From: Lytechinus variegatus
Lineage: Eukaryota; Echinodermata; Echinoidea; Temnopleuroida; Toxopneustidae
Direction: 5' to 3'
DNA length: 64,000 nt
Assembly: GCF_018143015.1 (NCBI RefSeq)
Contig: NC_054743.1
Coordinates: 64,943,244 to 65,007,243, forward strand
The notes beneath the pieces are model-generated. The model was not told where the DNA came from and did not search any database. It saw only the letters and a program-made list of their open reading frames with translations. The translations under genes were made by a program, and so were the position numbers. The number at the start of each line of letters is the position of its first letter. Position 1 is the stretch's first letter. Positions 54,507 through 64,000 of the stretch are shown here, one piece after another.

Positions 54507-54726
54507 TGGGGTGTTGCAAGAAACTTACGATCAATTGCAAGTCTTATTTTCGGTCCCTAAATCAATCATATGTTTAGCAATTGAATAAAAACGTGTGATT
54601 GATTGCTAAACTGTTTCTTGAAAGGAGTGTAATCTGACTTGCTACAGTCAAAATTGATCCATCAATTTAAAATTGCAACAGAATATTTGCAACTGATTGC
54701 AAATATTTTCTTGCAACACCCCCTAA
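54507..54726 (+). mobile_element. MITE 'GGGGTGTTGCAAG', copy 2, complete
   Basis: The ends GGGGTGTTGCAAGAAA and TTTTCTTGCAACACCCCC are inverted. The interior matches 1278-1488 throughout. It gives the complete form against which the CCDC83 copy can be compared. Confidence 0.85.
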
Positions 54727-57117
54727 GTCTTGGCACTTCAAAACAAAAATGGAAAGAAAAAGATGTATCACTAATCTAGTAGTAAGCCAATTTCACTGAA
54801 CCTCTCAAAAACAATATACCATATATGATATTGAAAACAATGATGAATAAGGATGTATTATCGAGAATTTCTTTCATTGAACTGGCTTCATTCAGACCAC
54901 TATCGCAGGAGCACAAATGCTTTGTGAAAATGATGCAAATGACAATAAGTTCAACATTAACTATGTTTTTATAAAAAATAAATTTCAGTCATATCAGCCA
55001 AGACTTTAAGTTACATGGATGAATGCTAGAAGAACTGAAACATGCTGCAAAATCATGATAACTTCTTTAAAGGGTTGGTATTTACAATGGCTGAATAAAC
55101 AAAGTTTGATTGTTACTGCTTTGACATATACAGGGAATGAATACTCTGTGTAGTCAATATTTCAGGGCATACATGTACTCTCTGCAATACCTACTGGTAT
55201 ACACTTTTCATCAAAACAGAAACAAGCAAAACAACATAAAATCGGTTCTTCAAAATACATTTCAAAACATAAAATAGGAGCTTTGATTTTGTAGTGCACT
55301 TTGTGCCAAAATAATCAACTTTCAGTACATTTTCCAATCCACTCTTTTACATTACGGGTCCTAAATTAGCCACACATGTCATGCCTTGCAAAATGGCACA
55401 TGCTAACGTGCTCTGAAAAAAGGTATAATTATATGAAGAAAAAAATTTTTTTTTCTTCAAAAATTGTGTTGAAGTTGCAGGCTCTCTGTTATTAACAAAT
55501 ATCAAAGCAGTTTGGGCCAATCAACAGGCCCCCTATTCAAATGCTGGGTGAATTGGGAGGGGGGGGGTATATGTTGAACTTGGAGAAAAAAAGTAATTGC
55601 GAACATGTGCTTTAGATGATTGTTCTGCATAGAATGAACAGATCAATAGTTGGTTGGGCTTGGGGGGGGAGGGTCTGCTCCTTCGGGTAAAAATAAATAT
55701 CATACTCTCTAAAACATTTAAAAAAATATTTTTTGAAAACATCCCATGATGGAAACTGATTTGTTCTGCACTCGGTGCCAAAGACTTAAATTGATGAAAG
55801 TTTTGAAAAATATAATCTTGTACTCACACTATAATGAAAAAAAAGCTCATTCATATAGCACATCTAATATATGCATATACAATGTACTCTACTTAGCTTT
55901 ATATTATCTTCCTGGCTGTAGCTGTGTAGCCATTTATTGGATTCAAAGCAATCAAGCATTCTTAATGGAAAAAAAAACTAGAACCATTCATTTCCATGCA
56001 AATTTCACTAATTACCAACTGAGAAACCTTTGCTCTTGACTATAAAACTCATCAAATGCTAGCCAGATAGTGTTGTTGAGAGGGTATTTAACAAATCCGC
56101 TTTCAAATCAAATAGCTGGTGCACAACAATTGAACTCCTAAATTATGCTTGTATGATGAAATTGGGATATTTACAACAGCATCCTTGTGTGTTAAAAGCT
56201 GAATGATTGTAGTAATATATTATATTTGAAAACAATATTGCACAACTTGCTAATGGGGTAGGTAACACATATGATTAAAGATAAATTGAATTTGATTTCA
56301 ACACCGTGTGTCACGTAGACTCCCCTGATATTCGTCAAACGATATTGGATATTGTTGGTCATAAGTGAACAGTATAATTATTTTTTTTTATGATACAAGT
56401 AGCTGATTTCAGTGTCGACTTTCCTAAAGTGACCAGAGACCATTCCTTTTCAATTATAAAGCTCAACTATGTGAACTGTGTAATGATATATATTTTTTAA
56501 TTTTTTTAACAAACACTCCATGAATGAAACAAATAAAAAGAATACATGATCAATTCAAACAAAATACTCCCCATTGTGTAATGCAGCATGAATTACGACC
56601 TCACTGATTAGAATCTGGGCTAAAAGGAAAGCAACACACAGAGAAAAAAACATTTTCTTCATTATCAATCTTTGTCTGATCCCTGAATTCATCCACTATT
56701 ACTTTTTCTCACTGACACAAAACTCATACAATGGGACTGTTATTGGAAGACTTTCCATAATACTATAATAAGCGGCTGGGACCAGTGATAAATTCAAGGC
56801 TGGTACATTCAGGACATTGGAGAGCCAGCCTCGACTACATCAATGGCTTTTACTACAAACATGTTTGACCTGAACATTTCAGCTATTGGCTGGGGTGGGG
56901 GAGAGGGGAGGCGTGAATGCTAGCGCATCCTTAAATAGTTTAATAGCATTCCTATTGATACATGAAAAAGAAAAATGCAATCTCACAATTATCTAAATCT
57001 TTCCCACCACAAGTTTTTCCCTTTAAAAAAAAAATAATGATCTCGAAGCTGCCATGTGACTGCAAGAATGGAGAAACAGAATCGATATTGCTGACGAATC
57101 TTCCACTTTGAGCGGTT
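54727..57117 (-). other. HGD 3' flank, probable long 3' UTR
   Basis: AT-rich and free of recognised repeats, unlike most of the window. AATAAA on the minus strand lies at 55933-55938. No exon seen. Confidence 0.4.
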
Positions 57118-57261
57118 TCACGCCATCGCTTGGCCGTCTTCCGATTTGAAACGTTTCTGAAGCGGTTGCCAGCATTCGTAGTAGCTTGGATCTACCTTTT
57201 GACAAGTTTTATCTCCCCATTCAGTCAGGGCTAAGCTTAGACTCGTCTCAAACATGAATGC
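57118..57261 (-). CDS. HGD: HGD terminal coding exon
   Basis: Acceptor [47 protein letters not shown] to QAMA and TGA. Confidence 0.97.
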   Translation of the reverse strand, partial: AFMFETSLSLALTEWGDKTCQKVDPSYYECWQPLQKRFKSEDGQAMA

Positions 57262-60200
57262 CTGGAGGTAAAAGATGTAGATACAAATGGTCAGAAATAT
57301 ATATCATAATGACGCTCCACTCTTATATAGCAACATCTGTAATCATTAAAAAAAATTAACTGTTGTCACAATTATAACTGGCTTGTCCCTATACCCTTAT
57401 ACAATTTACATGCACCTTCTACACTCCCTGGTGGGCAATCTAACAAGACCTTCAATGTTTTTTTCTTTAGACAGTTAAAATGATCAAGTATCCTCTACCC
57501 CCCGAAAGATTTGCTTTGACTAAAAAAGGAAAAATCAAACAAATGTTTGACACTGAAAATTCTTTCAAAATCAGATGTAAAATAAAGGTATAAACACAAT
57601 GGCCCGTATTCTGATAGCAGGTTTAACTTAAACCCAGCTTTAAAGTTGTGGTTTAAGTATGGATAGCCAATTATCACATAAATCACTAACAGAAGATATA
57701 TCATACTTCAGCTCATTTGGCTCTCAAATCATTCATAATTGTCTAGGACATATAAATAGATGATTGTCTTCACCATCGATGAATGAGGAAAGAGCACAGT
57801 AAACATAAAAAACATACAACTTAATAAAACTTTTGATACCCTTGGCTTCCCATACTTAAACCACCACTTTAAACCTGGGTTTAAGTTAAACCTGCCATCA
57901 GAATACGGGCCATAGTCACTTGAAATTAGTCAGGATGAAAACAATCGAATATGGGACATACTTGATTTACTCCAGTTGGAACATATTGAAACCAAGTACA
58001 TTGTTGAATAGGGACAAGAATTTCAATGGGTGCATGTCTTGGATAGGAAACTGTGCAAGTCATGTTCAACAGGCACAGGGCTTTACTAAAGAGTGCATGC
58101 ATCTTCGGCCTGATTGAATATTGGTGGGTCAGTTGCATTCAAGTATATGTACCTGCAAGACCCATGCTGTGAAGGTTTGGGGAAAGCTACTTGTAGGATG
58201 CACTACCAACATCTTGGAGAAAACTCCTTGCAAGTTGCAACTCACTTTTCAGTTGTAATATCATGTACTAAGTAAGTAAATCTAATGATTTTTCTCACAT
58301 TTTTAATAATGGGAAGGGGGGGTTAGAAGTGAAGTACATGTAACTAACACTGTGAGTGGTCTGTAATTTACTGCGTGTTATAATTAGCTGGTCTTAAGAC
58401 AAAAATACAGGAATACTGTAGAGAATGAATTAAAATTAGCCTGCACTTTTTTTATACAGAAACTGAAATATTTTGAGTGTGCCTTTATTACTGCTCGGGA
58501 TATTGCATGTTGCTATGACATTGTTTTATAGCTGTTGACATGGATAAGCTGGGGACTTCCATATGTCCCCTCCACTAATTAAAAAAAAATACTTCTCCAA
58601 AACCCCCCTCTTTTGTTCTCTCTTCTTTTTTTCTTCTTACTTCTGGTTGGAACTTGGATTAGAACCTCTCGCTGCTGATCGAGGCATCTTCTGTCTGTCG
58701 CCTTACTCACTGAGCTACATGTAGCAGGAATTGTTGATAGCCATGGGTTTTAAAACGATTATCAACCGATATTACGACTAGTCTACTCTCCAAGAGTATT
58801 GGGTATTTATTTTTCTGACTAAATAAACCGATGCCATTGGGAATTACACACACTCAAATTTTTGACCGAATAAAGCAATTTTTGGGTATGTATCCAACTT
58901 TTCCTTCTTAAATCTCTTAGATAAAGGTTAGATAATTCTTGATAAACCTCCATATTTTTTTTTTCAATTTTGGTGGAGGGGACATATGGAAGTCTTGCCT
59001 GAGCTGGGCTCCTCCTTTACCCATGCATCAACTGGGAGAATGACCAGCTGAATTACTTGCAATCTTGTAATTTGCTTTGCCAGAACATGGCATTCAAGTC
59101 CCACATGTAGCACTGATGTTAGTGATCTAGTGCGACATCAAACATTTGAAATCAAGCATTTTGACTGGCTGATACTGAACTTGCTATAGAAATTAAGCAC
59201 TTGTTTTTAACAAGTCTTTTTGAAACCGGACTCTGTACTCGCCATCATCCCGTCGGCAATTCGTTCAGCTTTGAGATGTGCGTTAGAAGCATTTTCAAAG
59301 CATGTAGCATCAGCCAGTCAAGCAATTTGACTGGCTGATACTGAACTTGCTATAGAAATTGAGCATTTGCTATTATAGCAAGTTTTTATGAATAGGGATC
59401 CTGTACTCACCATCGTGCCATCAGCAATTCGTTCAGCTTTGAGAGGTGCGTTGGAAGCGTTTTCAAAGCACGTAGCATCCGGACCGTGGGGCGTCATCAT
59501 ACTATGAAGGGAAGCACCGCCGGGTTGAAATCCTTCCTCCTACACACACACAAACAACAAATAAAAAAAATCAATAGAAAACACTCAAATGCTACAGAGA
59601 AACCTGAATAAGATCACCCAAGGCCCTTTAGCAGGTCCCAAACTCTATGGCCAGAATTCACAAAGGTGGTTTTGAAAACCCACGATCGAGTCGATGGTTT
59701 ATGCAGATTTCCTGTATACGGTAAAATACGCTTAATTTAGCAGGTATCGGGCGCGTGTATAAAACATGTCCAATGCTGATGCGTGCATTTGTCACAGTGC
59801 GCCAAATTGACGCCTGTTACCATGGTTTGATATGCTATTTTATTCATGAGTCCACTGTTTGAAGAGTGGACTCATGAATAAAATAGTGTATCTAACCATG
59901 GTAACAGGCTTCAATTTGACACACTGTGACAAATGCGTGCATCAGCATTGGACATGTTTTATACACGCGCCTGATACGCGCTAAATTAAGCATAATTTAT
60001 ACAGGAAATCTGCATAAACCATGGACTTAACTGTGGGTTTTCAAAACCACCTTTGTGATTTCGGGCCTATTACTAACATAAACATGAATACAAAATAAAA
60101 CAATTTATTGAAAAATTAGAAGATTAAGTTTCTTATCCTCCAAAGTGACTTCCATGCACCATTTTGATGTACAGGTACCACACAAGTGGTGCGCACTTTG

Positions 60201-63200
60201 GGAACCACTGAATTCCCTTTTAATAAACAGAAATACATGTAAATGTATTTGCGTATGTTTAAAGGCCACCGCACACCTTACGACTGTTCGCGATCCGATT
60301 TCGGAACAAATCGCATTTTGCTCATTTTCTGAAAATGTGAATGGAACATAATCATTTTCTTTGAGGTTAAGATCAATTGAAGGAATACTAATATAACCAT
60401 TTTGAAAGATTGCAAGCCTTTATTTTAGAGTAAAGGCCAAATTAGTTTAAAATCGTAACCAATCGTACGACTGCTTTGACATCATTACGACTAGGTATTA
60501 AATTTGCTTTTATTCTACTGAAGGATGTTAGCATAGTCACAGATTTGAACATAGGTATTCGTACGGTGATTTCAAACATTACACAGTAAGATATACCAAG
60601 TGTCAAAGTTAGCATCAAATTCTACTACGTTTTATTCCAAAATTGAGTCGCAGACCAACCATAAGGTGTGCGGTCGCCTTAACAGCAGATGATTCATCAC
60701 GTGGTGTGGGCAGAGGCGTCGATCCTGGGGGGGCAGGGGGGGCGATCGCCCCACCAATGAAAATATTGGGGGGGCAAACATATCATTTTGACCCCCCAAT
60801 AATTCCGGATGTGGCCAAAAAAAAAAAACAAGATTGTAATGCAGCAAGCGAGAATGAGATACACAACTCGTTCTTTATTTAAAATCGTGCTCAAAATGCC
60901 TGCTTTTCTGATTGGAATATAAAAATTTTCAGCTCGCGCTTCGCGCTCGCATCATTTCTGTAGCAAAAACCCATACTTCTCATGATTAAATAGGTGAATG
61001 CAAATGTCCCATTTTCACTTTAAAGCCTCAAAAGAACTCCTGCTTCGATTTGCATTCATCATTTCCTGGATAGGCCTATATATCTTGTTCTTTATCGAAA
61101 ACGTCCATTAAACTGTCACTTTTTTCAGATCGAAAAATCAAATTTTCAGCTCGCGCTTCGCGCTCGCATCTATTCTTCTTTTAGATACCAATCTTAATCA
61201 TTGGTACCAAAAATGCTTAGAATATCAAGCTTTCAGGTTAGAATATAAAGAAATTTTAGCTCACTCTCGCCACTCGTACTATCTGTGTAATGAGATATGT
61301 ATCCTCCTCATGAGTTACTACAAACAGTTCTAAACAGGCACGCTTTTTCTGCCAGTATACTATAAAAAAAAATCAGCTCGCGCTTCGCGCTCGCATTAAT
61401 TTGTTGGTGAGATACGACGTGTCTGTGTCTCATGAGTCGCATATATATATGTGTGTGTGTGTGAGGGTGTGTGTGTGTGTGCGTGTGTGTGCGCGCTTGT
61501 GTATATGTGGGTGTCTTGTACGATCCAGCGCCTTTGGAATGTTAATGATTTTGCCCCCCCAATCTGAAAAATGGATCGACGCCCCTGAGTAGAGGAGAAT
61601 CCTGGTGTAGTGGGTGTTACTCTTGCCTTTTAATCAGAGGGTCGTGGGTTCAAATCTTACTTAAGAAGTTACTTTCTTTCAGCAAGAAATTTATTGGCTG
61701 CACACAACCCAGGTGAAATGAATGGGAACCCAGTAGGATTTATTCCTTGACTGCTTTTCGCCTTTACGGCAGCTCATCTACAGCTGTAGCAATTATATGA
61801 TACCAAGTATTAAGCGCAGTAGGGTATATGCATTTAGAAGCTGCATTATGGAGCGTTGTGGCCTAGGGGTTAGTCTTCTGACTTTGAAACAGAGGGTCGT
61901 GGGTTCGAATCCCAGCCATGGCATAGTTTGCTTCAGCAAGAAATTTATCCAGATTGTGCTGCACTCGACCCAGGTGAGGTGAATAGGTCCCCTGCAGGAT
62001 TAATTCCTTGAATGCATGAGCGCTGAGAGGCAGCCCGAGCTAAAGCTGGGGTTATAATAACAATGACAATGCACCTCAGAATAGAATATTTCTAGATAGA
62101 TGGCGATATATAAATGCCTATTATCATTATCATTATTATACAAATGGACCTATTAAAAAAAATAACAGAGAAACAAAAGAAACTGTTATTGGGTGTTATT
62201 ATGCATGATCTTACCTTTGCTTCATATTTTCCTTTGATGAGACCCATGAATTCACTCATGCAGTTTCCTAAGGGGAATAGAAAGAAAACACCGTACAGAT
62301 ATTGTAAAAACCAATATTTTGTTGAAAATACAATGAAAAGAAACACCAAAAAAAGGAAGAGGAAAAATGAGGAGATAGATGAGAAAGGAAGAGAGAGGAG
62401 GGGAACGAAGAACAAGAAGGAGAGAGAAGGAAGAGGAGGAATGGAAAGAGAAAAAAAGAAGATCATCAAAAAGCCAATCCTGTAACTCTGTAATGCCCCT
62501 TTTATTCAATTAAGAAAAATAAATAAGGTGCCCTTCCCCATCCCCATCCTCTGAACAGAATAAGAGCCAACAAAAATAGGAGAAGAAATAGACAAAGGGG
62601 TGTATGAAAATGGAGAATATATCAGTGTTAAAATTACTTTTTATTTTTAGGGAGCCATTTTGAAAAAAATTTGAGAGCCATTTTTCATTTTACCATCTGA
62701 GTCATTTTCATTTTTGAGAGCCATTCTTTTTTTTTCTCATGATTCAATGCATGGGTTAACATTGCAGTTTGTCCTGCTTGTCTCACTATCAAAGTTACGG
62801 CAAGACAGGTGCTGCGCATCTTCTGGAACGCCACTCCCGTGATTCTAAAAATTCCACTCAGTTACACGTCAGAAAGTGACAACGCATGGAAATAAAAACT
62901 GCAGCTGCAATGGCCTGGCTGTCTGGCTACTATGCAGGCGTAGATGGGAGACTGGATGGGCGAGTACCGGTGCAATTTTCATGTTGGGAGTCACTACATA
63001 CTTGGCAGATTTAGGCAGATGCAAGAGCGATTCAAAAGCACACGAGAGTGGTATCGCTTGTCGCTCCCATCTATTTTCAATGCTAGAATATATATATACT
63101 CACTGTGGTAGTATGGTGGTCTGAAGGTATGTTCTTGAACAGACCAACGAGGTGGGAAGATGACAAAGTCAGCAATGGCAGTACCGGGTCTGTTGGATTG

Positions 63201-64000
63201 GCAGGTTAGGACTGTGAAGATTGACGGATCCTAGAGAAAAATGAGATGAATTATTCATTTTTCCATTCACAACATACGATTAAAGTTACAATACATCGTC
63301 AAACTAACACAAAAATAACCTTTGACCTTGATCATGTGACCTAAGACTTGTGCAAGACGATCAGTGACACTTGATTACCCTCATGTCCAGGTTTCATGAA
63401 CTAGATCAACAGCAGTCGGATATGGTTCGTCTGCAATCATTTGCAAAACATGTAATACCAATAGAAATACTCAAAAATTGCATATCAAATGAAAGCATTT
63501 CATCTCATCTCTCAGAAAAATAGGAAATATAGTCATGATCACTAAAGCATTGTGTACTATGCTTCAATGATCACAGCAACGTCTGAAAATAATCATTATT
63601 GCATATTATAATTAGTAAACATTCCAGCATGACTGAGCACAATTTGCAACTATGTGCAAACAAAGGGTATAAGGTCTTCTTTCATATGCAATATAATTCA
63701 TTCTACCTTATAATAGCCAAGTTAGGGATTTTTGGGTTCAATGTAGTTCATCTTCTCTTTTTGTATTGTTGTATGTAGTGTACAAATTTTTGGAGACACC
63801 ATAAGTTATGCAACATGGCCCAGTTGAATTCAAGCAAATTATGAAAACAATATTTCATGAACACTTTGTTCAGTTAATCAAAATGGAAAACAATGCTGCA
63901 GGAATCCCCCAAAATAATAAATAATCATTATCATTAAAAAACAAACAATCATACTTACTGCATGATCGAAAGCAACGGCATTGATCACCATAAACTTGTC
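57118..64000 (-). CDS. HGD: Homogentisate 1,2-dioxygenase, 3' part (5 coding exons, continues past right edge)
   Basis: Exons 63959-64000, 63104-63230, 62215-62267, 59411-59539 and 57118-57261 join in frame (phases 0, 1, 0, 0) into 164 C-terminal residues. The enzyme opens the homogentisate ring to maleylacetoacetate in tyrosine and phenylalanine breakdown, in the cytosol, using Fe(II) and O2. The iron-ligand positions of the human enzyme fall in FRPPYYHRN (His335), MSEFMG (Glu341) and TPHGPD (His371), and all are kept. Other hallmarks are [35 protein letters not shown] and [16 protein letters not shown]. The C-terminus after CWQPLQKRF differs from mammals, as expected. The part present should be functional. 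Upstream exons are outside the window. The gene converges with MRPS9. Confidence 0.98.
57510..57595. repeat. 'AGGTCAAGTCCACC' MITE fragment
   Basis: GGAAAAATCAAACAAATG, CACTGAAAATTCTTTCAAAA and TCAGATGTAAAATAAAGG match one arm of the family only. Confidence 0.55.
57601..57911. mobile_element. MITE 'GGCCCGTATTCTGAT', copy 2, complete
   Basis: GGCCCGTATTCTGATAGCAG and its inverse CATCAGAATACGGGCC bound ~70-bp arms (GTTTAACTTAAACCCAG / CTGGGTTTAAGTTAAAC). Target duplication unclear. Related to 16099-16555. In the flank beyond HGD's last exon, inside the last intron. Confidence 0.85.
58554..58994. mobile_element. Inverted-repeat element enclosing a tRNA-like sequence
   Basis: GACTTCCATATGTCCCCTCC and GGAGGGGACATATGGAAGTC are perfect terminal inverted repeats. 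The minus strand inside (58655-58735) reads TGTAGCTCAGTGAGTAAGGC and GAGAGGTTCTAATCC, i.e. A- and B-box-like motifs. In the last HGD intron. Confidence 0.75.
59153..59311 (-). pseudogene. Relic duplicate of the HGD TPHGPD exon (3' half only)
   Basis: Aligns with 59320-59479, including about 90 bp of intron (TTGACTGGCTGATACTGAAC). The exon part reads [23 protein letters not shown], with several substitutions. Its donor is GCGAGT instead of GTGAGT, and the 5' half of the exon with the acceptor is absent, so it cannot be spliced as a normal exon. Confidence 0.85.
59411..59539 (-). CDS. HGD: HGD exon with TPHGPD
   Basis: Acceptor [31 protein letters not shown] to ERIADGTM, 43 codons, donor ATG|GTGAGT. 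Its 3' half and the flanking intron are duplicated just downstream in the gene. Confidence 0.97.
59648..60067. mobile_element. Large MITE with ~200-bp arms (HGD intron)
   Basis: The ends CCAGAATTCACAAAGGTGGT and ACCACCTTTGTGATTTCGGG are imperfectly inverted. The arms meet at CATGAGTCCACT-GTTTGAAG-AGTGGACTCATG, so it is almost one continuous palindrome. Confidence 0.88.
60263..60678. mobile_element. TTAA-flanked MITE 'AGGCCACCGCACACCTTA'
   Basis: AGGCCACCGCACACCTTACG at the left and ATAAGGTGTGCGGTCGCC at the right are inverted, with TTAA at 60259-60262 and 60679-60682. No coding content. Confidence 0.87.
60711..61587. mobile_element. hAT-like element 'CAGAGGCGTCGATCC' with the GCTCGCGC array
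   Basis: CAGAGGCGTCGATCC and GGATCGACGCCCCTG are terminal inverted repeats; the 8-bp flanks match only in part. Inside, GCTCGCGCTTCGCGCTCGC occurs at 60932, 61149 and 61376 with a decayed copy near 61260, as in 19669-20821. A (GT)n tract lies at 61451-61500. Confidence 0.8.
61596..61798 (+). mobile_element. tRNA-derived SINE
   Basis: GGTGTAGTGGGTGTTACTCT (A-box), GTCGTGGGTTCAAATCTTAC (B-box), then CAGCAAGAAATTTATTGGC, AACCCAGGTGAAATGAATGG, GGATTTATTCCTTGACTGC. 3' tail short. Confidence 0.85.
61851..62136 (+). mobile_element. tRNA-derived SINE, full length
   Basis: GTTGTGGCCTAGGGGTTAGT (A-box), GTCGTGGGTTCGAATCCCAG (B-box), then CTCGACCCAGGTGAGGTGAA, GGATTAATTCCTTGAATGC, AGCTAAAGCTGGGG and the tail GGCGATATATAAATGCC plus (ATT)n. 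Lies about 50 bp after a related copy. Confidence 0.9.
62215..62267 (-). CDS. HGD: HGD exon with the iron-ligand Glu
   Basis: Acceptor ATTCCCCTTAG. Completes Arg, then [17 protein letters not shown], donor AAG|GTAAGA. Confidence 0.97.
62340..62465 (+). repeat. Purine-rich tract in HGD intron
   Basis: About 125 bp of almost pure A/G just upstream (in HGD sense) of the exon at 62215-62267, so the transcript carries a long pyrimidine tract before that acceptor. Confidence 0.75.
62470..63103. other. HGD intron, unassigned
   Basis: Repeated GAGAGCCATTTT-like phrases at 62650-62730. Nothing else recognised. Confidence 0.45.
63104..63230 (-). CDS. HGD: HGD exon with FPPRW and the first iron-ligand His
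   Basis: Acceptor [42 protein letters not shown] to FRPPYYH plus one base, donor A|GTGAGT. Confidence 0.97.
63310..63405 (-). repeat. Fragment of the AGGTCA array repeat
   Basis: CCTTTGACCTTGATCATGTG and TTTCATGAACTAGATC are the reverse of one unit of the array at 32785-33905. Confidence 0.6.
63406..63958. other. HGD intron, unassigned
   Basis: AT-rich, nothing recognised. Confidence 0.5.
63959..64000 (-). CDS. HGD: HGD exon (3' part, cut by the window edge)
   Basis: [14 protein letters not shown], donor GCA|GTAAGT, phase 0. Continues beyond 64000. Confidence 0.93.

Noticed and set aside
58655-58735. Possible tRNA gene on the minus strand
   Set aside because: A- and B-boxes are present but I could not pair an acceptor stem, and it lies within an inverted-repeat element.
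1-64000. Search by eye for LTR, retroviral or Polinton remnants
   Set aside because: No paired long terminal repeats, protease/integrase or capsid-like frames were recognised; the only reverse transcriptase seen is of LINE type.

Overview
This is a stretch of animal nuclear genome, almost certainly from an echinoderm and most likely a sea urchin. That is an inference from three things: spliced metazoan genes, an intron-poor TRIM gene of the kind greatly expanded in echinoderms, and dense interspersed repeats of types I associate with sea urchins (arrays around GCTCGCGCTTCGCGCTCGC, TTAA-flanked and TA-flanked inverted-repeat elements, tRNA-derived SINEs). The species cannot be named from the sequence.

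Five host genes can be read. (1) The 5' part of a CCDC83 orthologue runs leftward (exons at 4376-4485, 1489-1573 and 269-437) and leaves the window at its left edge. (2) A 619-residue RING/B-box TRIM protein lies on the minus strand at 12917-14776 in one coding exon, with a splice acceptor just 5' of the ATG and a possible non-coding first exon near 18.9-19.1 kb. (3) A FAM162-family mitochondrial membrane protein has three coding exons on the minus strand (29762-31515). (4) The complete gene for mitochondrial ribosomal protein uS9m (MRPS9) has ten coding exons on the plus strand (32238-51002), with all intron phases consistent and a predicted length of 396 residues. (5) The 3' end of homogentisate 1,2-dioxygenase (HGD) is on the minus strand (57118 to the right edge).

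FAM162 and MRPS9, both encoding mitochondrial proteins, are head to head with 722 bp between their start codons. MRPS9 and HGD converge tail to tail. HGD acts in tyrosine breakdown and the TRIM protein is a probable ubiquitin ligase, so apart from the head-to-head mitochondrial pair I see no pathway linking the genes.

Much of the remaining sequence is transposon-derived. There is one decayed LINE (6229-7945) split by a hAT MITE with a perfect 8-bp target duplication, and several tRNA-derived SINEs. One SINE in MRPS9 intron 1 has a 7SL/Alu-like head. Many inverted-repeat elements carry readable target duplications (TA, TTAA, TGTA, 8 bp). Some insertions are nested: a hAT inside a hAT at 19268-20927, and a two-level nest at 40723-44046 in MRPS9 intron 3. 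Several host-gene boundaries are shaped by repeats. CCDC83 exon 2 has its 3' splice site copied four times in a 105-bp tandem array and its 5' splice site abuts a MITE. The last HGD intron holds a partial exon duplicate. The MRPS9 stop codon lies in the first unit of a 70-bp, seven-unit minisatellite. I found no convincing retroviral, LTR or Polinton element, no rRNA and no intact tRNA gene.
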